A stretch of DNA of 64,000 bases from Treponema phagedenis (GCF_008153345.1 NZ_CP042818.1:744001-808000), one strand, 5' to 3'. Counted from the stretch's first letter, positions 1-8,936 are shown. Numbers and translations are program-made. The notes: generated by a model not told the origin, from the sequence alone.

Positions 1-426
1 AGTGAATGTATCGGTGTTCCCCAATCGGAAGTTCAAAATGCCATTCTTGATCATCCCTTTGGCAGAGTATTCGGCGGCAAAATATTTATCTCATCTCTTG
101 CAAGTTTTACTCCTACAGGGGCAATTAACATGTATTCGCGCGTACTGCCGAATACAACTGTTGAAATACTTAATTTAGATGACAGCTTACAGATAGCTAC
201 TGATAATCTTACCGCAATTTCAAAAACAATTCCGCGCCCTGGTTTTGTTTTTGTAATAAATTGTATCCTTCGCACCATAGGATTTGAGCGGCGCAATCTT
301 TGCGGTAAAATGACAGATCTTTATAAAAAAGTTTTTCCTGTCTTTTGCGGATTTTCAAGTTACGGAGAACAAATAGGTAAAATTAATCCAAATCAGACAT
401 TTGTCAGCATTGTGATAGGAGAATAA
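1..426 (+). CDS. FIST C-terminal domain protein (5' end outside window)
   Basis: The frame is open from the first base to a stop at 424-426, so only the C-terminal ~141 residues are present. The sequence matches the C-terminal FIST domain, a small-ligand sensor domain found with signal-transduction outputs. Visible hallmarks are an N-x-C-x-L-R-T segment followed by a C-G-K segment, and the [10 protein letters not shown] motif near the end. FIST proteins are predicted cytoplasmic sensors of small molecules, possibly amino acids. The next gene starts one base after the stop and encodes a soluble methyl-accepting signalling domain, so the two probably form a split chemoreceptor: FIST sensor plus signalling partner. 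The family is clear; the ligand is unknown. Confidence 0.8.
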   Translation, partial: SECIGVPQSEVQNAILDHPFGRVFGGKIFISSLASFTPTGAINMYSRVLPNTTVEILNLDDSLQIATDNLTAISKTIPRPGFVFVINCILRTIGFERRNLCGKMTDLYKKVFPVFCGFSSYGEQIGKINPNQTFVSIVIGE

Positions 427-938
427 AATGAATAATACGGTACTACAAGCAGGCTTTGATCTTCTGTCCATAATGATGGATTACTGTGCAAAAAATACCG
501 GCGGAAGCGAACTATTGCAAAAGTATATTGATCAAATACAAAGCGGAACAGGTGTTTTTGAAAAACAGAAAATGGCACTCGACAAACTTTCCAGAACAGG
601 AACATGTATTGATGAAAATGTTGTAAATCTGGTAAAAAGCTATACTGAGAACGCCTCCTCCGTCGAAAGAATCTCAAATGCGTTTTCCGAATTAGTCCAT
701 AAGGTTGCGGAAATTGAAAAAACAACACAAACAACTACCGAAGCATTACGCCTTCTGGTTGAAGAAGCGGAATCAATTACGAAATATACCGACATAATCA
801 ATGAAATATCAAAGCAAACCAATCTTCTTTCGATCAACGCTTCAATTGAAGCAGCGCGGGCGGGAACAGCGGGAAAGGGCTTTAGCATTATTGCCGGCGA
901 AGTAAAAAAACTTTCTGAAAACACCCAAGAAACATCAA

Positions 939-954
939 GCGAAATTGCCAAAAT
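939..954 (+). repeat. Left 16-bp target-site duplication of the IS1202-family element
   Basis: GCGAAATTGCCAAAAT lies immediately before the TGTC tip at 955 and recurs exactly at 2391-2406. Collapsing the two copies restores the receptor reading frame. Confidence 0.9.
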
Positions 955-2390
955 TGTCAATAACCAGTGAATATTTCACCCCTAAAGGGGGTTAATTTTG
1001 CAATGAAAATTGCACCCCTTAACACATCGAGTTATCCTGCTTTTGCATCTTTAAGTAAGAATTCATAAATCAAGTCAATAACTACTTGAGGCAGGTCTCC
1101 GGTTCGTCCAACCGTATCGGTTCGGTATATATCATCGAGCGGTACAATCGGATAGAATTCATCATGTATTAAAGCGCGTATACCATGTTTTTGTGAAATC
1201 AATACATTTACCGTTGTGCCTGCGCCGAATTTATTCTGCTCAATTTTAAACAAATGGTTTTTGATTGAGATGGTAGAACCGCTTGAAAGCTTGCGCGTAA
1301 TAACCGATGACAACAGTTTATCAAGATCGAGTGTTTTTGGCGTCGGTACAAACATTGAATATGAATCGCAGGCCGAAACACCAAACTGTTTGTTGAAAAT
1401 ACCGATATACTCTTTTAAGAATTGATTCGCTTGCTCTATGGTTGTAATTCCGCGTCGTGCAAATTCAACAGGGAGTCGGCTTTGTAAAGTTTGCCATAAT
1501 CGCTCAACACGTCCTTTTGCTTGTGATGAATGAGCCGGGAACATATCGATTCCTAAGTACTTGATAATTTTGCCGAATTGTGTTACTTGTTCCTCGGTTC
1601 CTTGTAATTGCTCCTCAATGGATAACTGTTTTTTTGCATTAACAAAAAAAACGCTACACTTATCCGGATAAAGAGCGGCAGGGAGTCCATAATTTTCGAG
1701 TGTCTGCCGCAGAACTTCTAAATATCCGAGCAGGCACTCGTTTTTGCATAAATAAAGACCGGTAATCATTCCGCGCGCATCATCAATAAAAGCATGTAAT
1801 GCGGATTTTTCTTTCCCGCCGAACCAAGGAAACGGGGTTGCGTCCACTTGCAACAGCTCTCCGAAGCAAGCTCTTCTCTCGCGCGTTTTATGCACCTTCT
1901 TTCGTGTTCGTCTTTTCTTTGGTGAATAAATTCCATGTGATAACAGAATACGGCGCAGAGTCGAATATGACAGCTGCAATTGATATTCTTCAGTTACTAT
2001 TTCATGAAAATGCAAAAAATTGCTTTTTGACAATGCGGGATCGCTTCGCAGCGCAAGTAATCGCTGCTCAATTTCTTTCGAGGTCTTCTTTGCAGAGGGA
2101 CGCTGACTGTTGCCATGCAGCATTGCTGCTAAACCCTTTTCTTTGAACGCCTTTTTTAATTGCTGTACGCGTCTTCGTGAAAGGTTTAATCGAAGCGCAG
2201 CCTGTTGTACCGTACATCTCCCCTCTAGGCAGTTGGCAATAACATGTCCTCGTGTAATTTGATCAATGCTCATAAATAATTTCATTCCTCCAGTGTAATG
2301 TAATAAGTCAATAATTTCATCTCGGTAAAATATAGGGGTGAAATATTTATTGAAAACTTATAGGGGTGAAATTATCACAGATTAAAGACA
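955..2390 (-). mobile_element. Complete IS1202-family (ISTde1-like) insertion sequence, 1436 bp
   Basis: The ends are imperfect inverted repeats, both starting TGTC and both containing TTTCACCCCTA: the left end begins TGTCAATAACCAGTGAATAT and the right end, read inward, TGTCTTTAATCTGTGATAAT. A second GGGGTGAAAT copy lies inside the right end near 2335. One full-length DDE transposase is encoded on the minus strand. The element is flanked by a perfect 16-bp duplication (939-954 and 2391-2406). Long duplications of this size are known for the ISTde1 subgroup of IS1202, formerly placed in ISNCY. The decayed copy at 60.8-61.1 kb ends at the same tip, which independently fixes this boundary. The tip read outward contains TTGACA, a ready-made -35 hexamer. 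Confidence 0.9.
1032..2285 (-). CDS. IS1202-family DDE transposase
   Basis: 417 residues, full length for the family. The N-terminus (about 10-60) is a helix-turn-helix (AALRLNLSRRRVQQLKK) followed by a second winged segment to about 130. The catalytic RNase H-like core shows the expected acidic residues: D in LLQVDATPFPW, D in LYPDKCSVF and E in KGRVERLWQTL. Two start codons are possible. The ATG at 2285 sits directly on a GGAGGA sequence, which is too close, and the ATG at 2270 (MSIDQITRGHVI) lies 12 bases after it. The shorter form may be the real one. No frameshift or stop is seen, so the element should be able to move. Confidence 0.88.
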   Translation of the reverse strand: MKLFMSIDQITRGHVIANCLEGRCTVQQAALRLNLSRRRVQQLKKAFKEKGLAAMLHGNSQRPSAKKTSKEIEQRLLALRSDPALSKSNFLHFHEIVTEEYQLQLSYSTLRRILLSHGIYSPKKRRTRKKVHKTRERRACFGELLQVDATPFPWFGGKEKSALHAFIDDARGMITGLYLCKNECLLGYLEVLRQTLENYGLPAALYPDKCSVFFVNAKKQLSIEEQLQGTEEQVTQFGKIIKYLGIDMFPAHSSQAKGRVERLWQTLQSRLPVEFARRGITTIEQANQFLKEYIGIFNKQFGVSACDSYSMFVPTPKTLDLDKLLSSVITRKLSSGSTISIKNHLFKIEQNKFGAGTTVNVLISQKHGIRALIHDEFYPIVPLDDIYRTDTVGRTGDLPQVVIDLIYEFLLKDAKAG

Positions 2391-2406
2391 GCGAAATTGC
2401 CAAAAT
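2391..2406 (+). repeat. Right 16-bp target-site duplication of the IS1202-family element
   Basis: Exact repeat of 939-954, starting right after the GACA tip at 2390. It encodes the repeated S-E-I-A-K-I segment of the receptor. Confidence 0.9.
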
Positions 2407-2862
2407 AATTAAAGTATTTACGGGAAAAATTGATGAACTGCGCAAAGAACAGCACAACCATAACGAAATACTGAAAACGCTTATCGGTATGACCGATGCT
2501 TCAAAGAAAGAATTACTGAATCTGAAAATGAGTGAAGATACAAATTCGCAAAAAGCTCAAGATATACTGGCATTGCTCGAAGAGAACATGGGCGATATAA
2601 CAAATGCAATTACCGCAATTAAAGATAATGAAATGCAGAGTGCTGCCCATATTCAATCTTTTGCCGACAAAGCATCCGAAACAACCATATTATTTAATGA
2701 CTTAATCTCATTTATTATCCAATTAACCCATATTTTTAAGTACTTTCAAGCGGAAGGCAGAAACACCCCGCCCGAAAACTACTAAAAAACAATTTTTAGA
2801 CAGAGCTTACGCCGCGAAAAACTATTTGAGATTCGGAGAGTAAAACTTCTTTTTGTATTACG

Positions 2863-3573
2863 CTAATGTTTTGGAAAAAGATTTCTAAAAACTTCCGCAA
2901 GCTTTTTGCCTCGATCAGGTTTATCTTGGGAAAAGGTAAATATATCTTCCTCTGAACCTGCAACTAAAAGAATATCATTTGCTTCAAAGGGATAATTCGG
3001 ATCATTTATAAAATAAAAATTTTCAGTATCTTGCTTTCTGATCGCCACAACATTTATTCCATGTGTTTTGCGTAAGTTGGTTTCCAATAAGGTTTTTCCC
3101 GCATATTCTTTATTTATCCCCACTTCCGCCAAAGCAAGAGTTTCCGATATCGGCATAAAGTTAAATAAAAGTTCTGAAGCTAACATCGGCATAACCCGTT
3201 TTGCAGCCTCTCTGTCGGGAAAGATTACATTGGTCGCTCCTACCATCGAAAGAATTTTTCCATGCTCATCATTTTGAGCTTTTACGAGTATTTCTTTCAC
3301 ATTCATTTTTTTTAAATACGTTGTTACCATTATTGAAAATTCAATCTTTCCGCCAAGGTCAACAATCGCCGCATTCACATCGGGAGGAATAGCTTTTTTT
3401 AAAGAGGTTTCATCTATAACATCAAAAGCATAACTTATCTTTGCTTTTCCGTCATATTTCGCAATGAGTTGAGGGTCTTTATCAACAATAATAATTTCAT
3501 TTGTTAATTTAAGTAATTCTTCAAGCATTCGCAGACCAAAAGGCCCTAATCCGATTATTGCAAATTTTTTCAA
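2863..3573 (-). CDS. ktrA: KtrA-type potassium uptake regulatory subunit (TrkA/RCK family)
   Basis: 236 residues, the usual size of single-RCK regulators. The N-terminal Rossmann fold shows G8-x-G10-x-x-G13 and an acid at the end of strand 2 (D31), typical for nucleotide or NAD binding. A TrkA-C domain spans about residues 140-225. The protein gates a membrane K+ or Na+/K+ translocase (KtrB/TrkH) as a ring on its cytoplasmic face. No KtrB/TrkH gene is visible next to it: the upstream neighbour on the same strand is a barrel-like protein. The channel partner must lie elsewhere. It is convergent with the interrupted receptor gene. Confidence 0.85.
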   Translation of the reverse strand: MKKFAIIGLGPFGLRMLEELLKLTNEIIIVDKDPQLIAKYDGKAKISYAFDVIDETSLKKAIPPDVNAAIVDLGGKIEFSIMVTTYLKKMNVKEILVKAQNDEHGKILSMVGATNVIFPDREAAKRVMPMLASELLFNFMPISETLALAEVGINKEYAGKTLLETNLRKTHGINVVAIRKQDTENFYFINDPNYPFEANDILLVAGSEEDIFTFSQDKPDRGKKLAEVFRNLFPKH

Positions 3574-3828
3574 AATTTAACTCCTCTATAAAAAGAGTAT
3601 ATACAAAAGAATGAAAAAAGGAAAGTATAAAAAAGTTTTTGGAATTTTAAATTATAGGAACTTCTCAATATATCAACTTTAAGAGCTGGCACTTGGATTG
3701 TTTTTCGGCTTAAAGCTGCTTAGCGTACGTACGCAGTGAGATTTGACGAGCGTTGGTATTACCGTATTATTTGAACGTTTTTAAAAGATATGCTTTTGTC
3801 AACGTTACCGAGAAAAGGCTTAAAGGTT

Positions 3829-5013
3829 TTAAAGTTCTTTTCGCAAAGATATTTTTCCTTCAATCATACTCACTCCTTTTTTATAAAATAGGGGAGTGAT
3901 AGAAACCCGTGCATCCAATAGACAATCAAGAAATTTAATGGTGCAAAAGGGTGTCACCGAGACAATGTATGCTTGATCTTCTTTTTTCTTAGTCGGTTTC
4001 ATTGCAAAAAATGTATGCACACCGGCTTGTGCAGCATAGCGGTTTAATTCTCCCGAAGCAAGAAGAAGGTTTCCGCCGATAAAATAATCTTGCTGTTTTT
4101 CGGGGGTTTTTTCAGGTTCAAAAACGGGTGCCGCAAATACTGACGGAATAGCTGTAAAGTAGCGGCTGTATATTCTTGCTTCCAATAAGGCATAGAGGTT
4201 TTTCGCAAGCATTTTCAGGTTTGTTTTAAATGGTGTTTCTCCAAAACCGAATTCTATGTATATTTGGTTAAGCGCATTCGGGTTGAACAAAAGAGAAGCT
4301 TCGCCGATAAAACTATTGTTTTCTCCGCTTTTGCCTACTTGTATACCTGAAAATCCGTAACTCAATACGGTCGGAGAATATGTTCCGAATGTCAAATAGG
4401 CATTATACACTTGCCGCTCTTTTGTCCCCATATTCCATGTAAAATACCCGCCGATGCATACTGAAGAACTCGGCAATCCCGCAATGTTAAAACCTAAGCC
4501 TTTTATGGCTTTCTGTGATAAAAACAGCTTTGCCGGATACTGTTCTTTGAAACGGGGCGGTTCAAGTTTCTTTTTAAGAAAATCTTTTGTAAGCTGCGTA
4601 CTTGGCAGCTTGTCAAACAATCCTAAAAAAATCGAAAGCGAGACGGGCTTTTCGTTCATATACGGAAAATTAAGTGAGGTGTTAAAAAATCGAAGAAGAG
4701 CATAGGAGCGCTTTTCGTCAAACGGATGAAAAAAAGTTATAACATCCTCAATTTCCCCGGCAAATCCTACGTCGGCATATACTTCCGGACAGGGCATAAA
4801 ACGCAAGCTGAAATCAATATCGGCATCAAGCTTTAAGTTTTTTTTGTTTGAATCCGGAGTTTTGTTTTTACTAAAATTAAGCCCCAGATTTAACCGTGAA
4901 ACAGAAACCGGCTCTGCCGATAAAGAGAAAAAAACGAAGTAAAATAAAAAAAAGATCAACAGTTTTTTTATATATGGTTGTTTTATTTGTGCCTCGGTTT
5001 TGATCCTATTCAT
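3829..5013 (-). CDS. Putative outer-membrane beta-barrel protein, family not recognised
   Basis: About 394 residues from the ATG at 5013, chosen because AAAGG lies upstream of it; the frame also opens at 5073 but that would run into the next gene. The N-terminus has a basic segment, a hydrophobic run (LLIFFLFYFVFFSLSA) and a plausible signal-peptidase site before EPVSVS. The mature part has no long hydrophobic helices and instead shows alternating polar/aromatic stretches (LNLGLNFS, FGTYSPTVLSYGFSG, YIEFGFGET), as in barrel strands. I recognise no named family. The start lies 27 bases after the stop of the nicotinamidase-like gene on the same strand, so the two may be co-transcribed. It resembles in style the protein at 24.8-26.0 kb but I see no clear homology. 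Confidence 0.6.
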   Translation of the reverse strand: MNRIKTEAQIKQPYIKKLLIFFLFYFVFFSLSAEPVSVSRLNLGLNFSKNKTPDSNKKNLKLDADIDFSLRFMPCPEVYADVGFAGEIEDVITFFHPFDEKRSYALLRFFNTSLNFPYMNEKPVSLSIFLGLFDKLPSTQLTKDFLKKKLEPPRFKEQYPAKLFLSQKAIKGLGFNIAGLPSSSVCIGGYFTWNMGTKERQVYNAYLTFGTYSPTVLSYGFSGIQVGKSGENNSFIGEASLLFNPNALNQIYIEFGFGETPFKTNLKMLAKNLYALLEARIYSRYFTAIPSVFAAPVFEPEKTPEKQQDYFIGGNLLLASGELNRYAAQAGVHTFFAMKPTKKKEDQAYIVSVTPFCTIKFLDCLLDARVSITPLFYKKGVSMIEGKISLRKEL

Positions 5014-5039
5014 TCTTCTACCTTTTAGGTTGCCCCTGA

Positions 5040-5831
5040 TTAGCCAAGCAGTCCGTCTTCCGACCGTATACAACGCACGCCGTGTCTTTGAGCTTCTTTC
5101 AAAAATTCCTCTCCGACCCGTTCAAATCCGGTAACGTTACTCGTGGTATCCTCCAATATGATAAGCTTTTCAGACGGCAAAACCTTAAGTAAATCTCTTA
5201 CCGTGTTTGCCACACAATGAGAAAGAGCTTGACCTGCTATATATATAGTATCGGCAGTTTTAAGCTTTTTCAATAGTCCTACATTTTCTGTAGAGTTTGG
5301 GTCAAGCGGGTCGGGCACTTCCGCACGGATAGCGCTATAATGCTCGGTTTTAGGATTTCCGCCTTTTTGAATAAATTCGGTAATTCTGCCGGGCGCAGCC
5401 TTTTCCCAATCACAGATTGCGTTAAAAACAACGGGGAAAACGCCGTGGCCCCAACTGCCTTCAAGACAATGCGGCGGCCAAATACACAGCTGATAGCGAT
5501 TTTCTTTTTTCAATGTTTCAACATACGAAAGCGCATGTTTTTGATACGCACTATTTGCCGCCTTAAAAAGATTTTCTCGTATTGCCTGTGCAGTAATAAT
5601 TGTAAAAGGTTCGGGTGGGGCTCCCTCTTTTGTAAGCCAAAAAAGGGGATTTGCAATATGGAAAAGATGATGGGTATCCATCGTTACAAAAATTGAATCT
5701 ATTTTTTCTGTATTCCTGTTAATAAAGGCCGCAAGCCGCTCGCAGTCCGCCGCCGCATTCGAAACTGCCAGCGCCCCCTGTGGATCACAAAAATCATTTT
5801 GCGGATCAATAATAAGCATAACTTGTTTCAT
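5040..5831 (-). CDS. Nicotinamidase-like isochorismatase-superfamily hydrolase
   Basis: 263 residues of the cysteine hydrolase (isochorismatase) fold. The catalytic triad is visible: D9 in LIIDPQNDF, a lysine near residue 156 (IQKGGNP) and C206 in AGQALSHCVANT. D52 and H54 in TMDTHH match the metal-binding positions of PncA nicotinamidases. The WPPHC(L) segment at 118-122 is also typical. The likely reaction is nicotinamide to nicotinate plus ammonia for NAD salvage, but related amidases share these residues. The start ATG (5831) has no good Shine-Dalgarno; a TTGACA-N18-TATTAT promoter ends 7 bases before it, so the mRNA may be leaderless. Confidence 0.82.
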   Translation of the reverse strand: MKQVMLIIDPQNDFCDPQGALAVSNAAADCERLAAFINRNTEKIDSIFVTMDTHHLFHIANPLFWLTKEGAPPEPFTIITAQAIRENLFKAANSAYQKHALSYVETLKKENRYQLCIWPPHCLEGSWGHGVFPVVFNAICDWEKAAPGRITEFIQKGGNPKTEHYSAIRAEVPDPLDPNSTENVGLLKKLKTADTIYIAGQALSHCVANTVRDLLKVLPSEKLIILEDTTSNVTGFERVGEEFLKEAQRHGVRCIRSEDGLLG

Positions 5832-5838
5832 ATTCCCT

Positions 5839-5868
5839 ATAATATATCAAAGAATGCCGAATTGTCAA
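5839..5868 (-). promoter_or_regulatory. Sigma-70-type promoter directly before the nicotinamidase-like gene
   Basis: On the minus strand TTGACA (5868-5863), an 18-base spacer and TATTAT (5844-5839) are followed by only 7 bases before the ATG at 5831. The expected start of transcription falls at or beside the start codon. Confidence 0.65.
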
Positions 5869-5907
5869 TGTTTGAGAGAGTTTTACTCAAGGGTTTACGC
5901 ATGAGCG

Positions 5908-6259
5908 ACCGGCATTTTGTAATTAATTTCCATAATATTAATCGCGAGATTGGCAATAATGACTTGCGGATCCGGCATTCTTATGGTAAATTGCCCACCG
6001 TTGCGTTGTGTCGGGCTCTTTTTATAACAGGAAGCTTTAAAACTCGCAGGTTTCATTTTGCCATGGACGGCAAAACTCAGAACCGCCACGGATGGCGGTG
6101 GTTCCAAACAGAAGCGACGTTTTAAAGCAAGGCGGTTTGCAAAGCTTTAAAACTCATAGGTTTGGTTTTGACAAGGACGTCAAAACCAAACCGTTGTGTC
6201 AGACTCTTTTTTATAAAATTGTCTTGATTTATATAAGACGAATCCAAAAAATGTTACAC
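5908..6259. repeat. Modular intergenic repeat, copy A
   Basis: The outer unit has a diverged left end (GGCATTTTGTAATTAA) and right end (AAAAAATGTTACAC). It contains two inner landmarks (ATGGTAAATTGCCCACCGTTG and TGTGTCGGGCTCTTTTTATAA) that recur in the other copies. Inserted cassettes form hairpins: TTTTGCC-atggac-GGCAAAA near 6060, ACCGCC-acggat-GGCGGT near 6085, and a 14-bp perfect stem GGTTTGGTTTTGAC-aaggac-GTCAAAACCAAACC near 6160. The gap between the nicotinamidase-like gene and rsmG is almost wholly this repeat. No gene is seen in it. Confidence 0.7.
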
Positions 6260-6319
6260 GAGAAAACCTGTCGCATGGGCATAATCGATGACTGATTTAG
6301 ACAATCACTGTTTTAAAAC

Positions 6320-6348
6320 TTGACAAAACAGGGTTAATGAATTAGCTT
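6320..6348 (+). promoter_or_regulatory. Probable promoter of rsmG
   Basis: TTGACA (6320-6325), 17-base spacer, TAGCTT (6343-6348). The -10 is weak but the -35 is perfect. A GGGAG ribosome site follows just before the ATG at 6364. Confidence 0.5.
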
Positions 6349-6363
6349 TAGTCGGGAGACTAT

Positions 6364-7050
6364 ATGAGGGTGCAGGATGCTTTGCGTTACTTGGCGCAAG
6401 GGCTTGAAGAACTTAAAATCACAGATTCAGACGGCAGTATAGCGGAGCTTTTGACAAAATATATACGAGAGTTGCAGCTTTTTAACTCGGCGTTTAATCT
6501 GGTAAAAGTGGATTCTGAAAAAGAGTTGGTGATTAATCATATTTTGGATAGTCTTGCACCGTGGAAGATTTTTGCGGATAGGTTTGATGCAGCAAAAAAT
6601 ACCGATGCTGTATACCGATTTGCAGATGCCGGATCCGGAGCAGGGTTTCCGGGTATTCCGTTGGCGTGTCTTTTTTTATCTAAAAACCCGGCTGTGCAAT
6701 TTACGTTAATAGAACGCATGCAAAAAAGGGCCGCCTTTTTGGAGAATGTGTGTGCGGTTTTGAATCTTACCAATGTCTCCGTTTTGCAATGTCCTATTGA
6801 GCAGTCTCCTGAACATGAATATGACATAGTTGCCTTTCGCGCTTTCCGCCCGCTCGATAAGCAGATGATTTCCGGTTTGTCAGATCGAGTAAAGTCCGGA
6901 GCAGTGCTTGCGGCATATAAGGGGAAGCTGCAAAAAATCACCGAAGAAATGGAAGGAATACGGAATTTTATAGACTCATACACCCCACACCCGGTGCAGG
7001 TGCCTTTTTTGAAAGCGGAGCGTCATCTTGTGCTTATACAAGTAAAATAA
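6364..7050 (+). CDS. rsmG: 16S rRNA (guanine527-N7)-methyltransferase RsmG
   Basis: 228 residues, normal for RsmG (GidB). The hallmark segments are present: FNSAFNLV near residue 40, INHILDSL near 57-64, and the SAM-binding loop FADAGSGAGFPGIPL at about 86-100. The enzyme methylates N7 of G527 in the 530 loop of 16S rRNA; loss gives low-level streptomycin resistance in other bacteria. A GGGAG ribosome site sits 6 bases before the ATG. It stands alone between an intergenic repeat and the antiporter gene, not beside mnmG or parAB as in many genomes. Confidence 0.93.
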   Translation: MRVQDALRYLAQGLEELKITDSDGSIAELLTKYIRELQLFNSAFNLVKVDSEKELVINHILDSLAPWKIFADRFDAAKNTDAVYRFADAGSGAGFPGIPLACLFLSKNPAVQFTLIERMQKRAAFLENVCAVLNLTNVSVLQCPIEQSPEHEYDIVAFRAFRPLDKQMISGLSDRVKSGAVLAAYKGKLQKITEEMEGIRNFIDSYTPHPVQVPFLKAERHLVLIQVK

Positions 7051-7185
7051 CGGGCGGCTTGCACTTAAAACGTTTTTTTAATACTATTGCACCACTAATA
7101 AAAAGTAACGTGAATAGCTGAAGATAATTTTATCATCGGATTTTTCGATAAAAGTTTTTCAGTTTTGCGTTAAATGAGGGTATTT

Positions 7186-8541
7186 ATGGAAAAGTTAAAA
7201 TTTAAGCCGAACGGGCGGGCTCTTATACCTTTTGCAATTTTTGTTGTGGTATATCTTGGTATCGGAATTACCTTGGTTGCAGGCGGAGATCCGATGGGCT
7301 TTTACGGTTTTAAGGGACCGATTGCCGTTATCGTAGGTATTATCGTAGCATTTATCATGCTTAAAGGCTCATTAGATGAAAAATTTGATGTGCTGATAAA
7401 AGGCTGCGGAGATTCCAATATTATTACCATGTGTATTATTTATATTTTGGCGGGAGCTTTTTCGGTTGTGTCAAAGCAGATGGGAGGAGTGGAATCTACG
7501 ATTAATCTTGGACTCACCTTTATTCCGCCTCATTTTGTTGCAGCGGGTTTGTTCATTATTTGTTGTTTTCTTTCATTAGCGATGGGAACAAGTGTCGGTA
7601 CTATTGCGGCCGTAGGTCCGATTGCGGTAGGTCTTGCAGAAAAATCGGGCGTTCCTATGTCTTTGATGATCGGAACGCTGATTGGCGGTGCTATGTTCGG
7701 TGATAATCTTTCCATTATATCCGACACAACAATTGCTGCAACAAAAACTCAAGGAGTAGATATGCGTGATAAATTCCGCGTGAATTTAGTGCTTGCTGCT
7801 CCCGCCGCTCTTATTACCGTTGTATTGCTTTTAATTTTCGGGCGACCCACCATACAGATCCCCGCACAGTCGTTTGATTATTCGGTTATAAAAGTGGTTC
7901 CGTATATTTTTGTTTTGGTTGCCGCCTTACTTGGAGTAAATGTTTTTGTTGTGCTAATCGGCGGGATAATTCTTTCCGGTGTAATTGGCATGTCGTATGG
8001 TATTTTCGGTGCATTGCAGTGGACTAATCATATGTACGATGGCTTTAACGGCATGTTTGAAATCTTCCTTTTGTCGATGCTTACCGGCGGACTTGCCGCT
8101 ATGGTAACCGAAGCAGGCGGAATGGAGTGGCTCGTAATTAAAATCAAAAAAATGATTAAAGGGAAAAAGTCCGCGGAAGTAGGAATCGGTGCACTAACTA
8201 TGCTTACCGATGCCGCAACGGCGAATAATACTGTTGCCATTATTATTGCCGGTCCGATTGTGAAAGAACTTTGTCAGGAATTTAAGATAGACCCGAGACG
8301 GGCAGCTTCGCTTTTAGATGCATTCTCTTGCGTTATGCAAGGTATTATTCCATACGGTGCGCAGCTTTTAATTGCGTGTAAGTTTACAAACGGCGCAGTA
8401 AGTCCCGTATCTCTTTTCCCGTTTTTATGGTATCCTTTTTTCTTATGTGCAGCTTTAGTTGTTTCAATTTTTATTCCTTTTAATATCGGCGTAATTAAAA
8501 ACAACCCTTGGAACTTTGAAAAATGGGAGCCAACAAAATAA
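7186..8541 (+). CDS. NhaC-family Na+/H+ (or amino acid/cation) antiporter
   Basis: 451 residues with about 11-12 hydrophobic segments along the whole length. The NhaC-family core (Pfam Na_H_antiporter) is recognisable from the conserved GTSVGTIAAVGPIAVG region near 135-150, MFGDNLSIISDTTIAATKTQGVDM near 172-195 and the DAATANNTVAIIIAGP region near 345-360. It acts in the inner membrane; the substrate could be sodium for protons or an organic substrate exchange, and the sequence alone does not decide. The ATG at 7186 is preferred over 7174 because a TGAGGG ribosome site lies 6 bases upstream, overlapping the earlier ATG. Confidence 0.85.
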   Translation: MEKLKFKPNGRALIPFAIFVVVYLGIGITLVAGGDPMGFYGFKGPIAVIVGIIVAFIMLKGSLDEKFDVLIKGCGDSNIITMCIIYILAGAFSVVSKQMGGVESTINLGLTFIPPHFVAAGLFIICCFLSLAMGTSVGTIAAVGPIAVGLAEKSGVPMSLMIGTLIGGAMFGDNLSIISDTTIAATKTQGVDMRDKFRVNLVLAAPAALITVVLLLIFGRPTIQIPAQSFDYSVIKVVPYIFVLVAALLGVNVFVVLIGGIILSGVIGMSYGIFGALQWTNHMYDGFNGMFEIFLLSMLTGGLAAMVTEAGGMEWLVIKIKKMIKGKKSAEVGIGALTMLTDAATANNTVAIIIAGPIVKELCQEFKIDPRRAASLLDAFSCVMQGIIPYGAQLLIACKFTNGAVSPVSLFPFLWYPFFLCAALVVSIFIPFNIGVIKNNPWNFEKWEPTK

Positions 8542-8579
8542 GCTCACTCTAAAAATGACGATCAAAGCTTGTTGCCATA

Positions 8580-8870
8580 AAGGAGACTTACAGTTTCAGC
8601 ATCACTATGGTAAATTGCCCACCGTTGCCCAATTTCAAACGATGTTTTGCCTGAGCGTCTCAGGTAACAGGCAAAACTCGCAGGCACTGTGAACAAGAAT
8701 GCCAAAACTACATTCAGTACTACCACGGATGGCAAAATCAGAACGAGCACGGACGCCCGTGGTTCCAAGCAGCAGCGATGTTTTAAAGCAAGGCAGATTG
8801 CAAAGCTTTAAAACTCCTGCTTTTGGCGCAGGAATAAAAAGCTTTGTACCGGTTAGCGGCAGCACCGAAA
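8580..8870. repeat. Modular intergenic repeat, copy B
   Basis: It contains the landmark CACTATGGTAAATTGCCCAC near 8606, a cassette core CGATGTTTTAAAGCA...GCTTTAAAACTC at 8776-8814, and damaged versions of the GTCC-loop hairpins (CACGGACGCCCGTGG near 8750). The outer ends are too diverged to place exactly. The short ORFs crossing this stretch look like chance frames in the repeat. Confidence 0.6.
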
Positions 8871-8907
8871 ATATGTATAAATTATTACCAAAACATAAAA
8901 AAAACTC

Positions 8908-8936
8908 TTGCACGCTCTCTAAATCTATACTATACT
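8908..8936 (+). promoter_or_regulatory. Strong sigma-70-like promoter upstream of the LRR lipoprotein gene
   Basis: TTGCAC (8908-8913), 17-base spacer, TATACT (8931-8936). Six bases later an ATG (8943) opens a 35-codon frame ending at 9050, which may be a small leaderless ORF or nothing. If transcripts continue, the big lipoprotein gene at 9266 would have a leader of about 320 nt. That leader includes a hairpin CCCGAA(gc)...TTTCGGG at 9097-9133 followed by a T-rich run, possibly an attenuator. Confidence 0.55.

Larger units (their letters stand above)
428..2785 (+). pseudogene. Soluble methyl-accepting chemotaxis protein gene, split by an IS1202-family insertion
   Basis: Two ORFs (428-970 and the frame through about 2391-2785) rejoin in frame when the insertion (955-2390) and one copy of the 16-bp target duplication are removed: SSEIAKI runs straight into IKVFTGKID. 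The N-terminal part carries the conserved receptor hairpin tip ([20 protein letters not shown], then RAG and [13 protein letters not shown]). The C-terminal part is a returning coiled coil. There is no transmembrane segment or periplasmic domain, so this was a cytoplasmic receptor, probably taking input from the FIST protein encoded just upstream. As sequenced, translation stops 5 codons into the element (TGA 968-970), leaving the tip but losing the second helix. The insertion looks recent because both halves are otherwise undamaged. Confidence 0.9.

Noticed and set aside
965-2380. IS boundaries set as TG...CA with a 3-bp CAG duplication
   Set aside because: This also restores the reading frame, but the tips TGTC...GACA extend further inward-matching, give a perfect 16-bp duplication, and the remnant at 61,093 ends at the same outer tip.
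3723-3734. 12-bp palindrome GCGTACGTACGC
   Set aside because: A single isolated palindrome with no repeat or gene context; could be chance.
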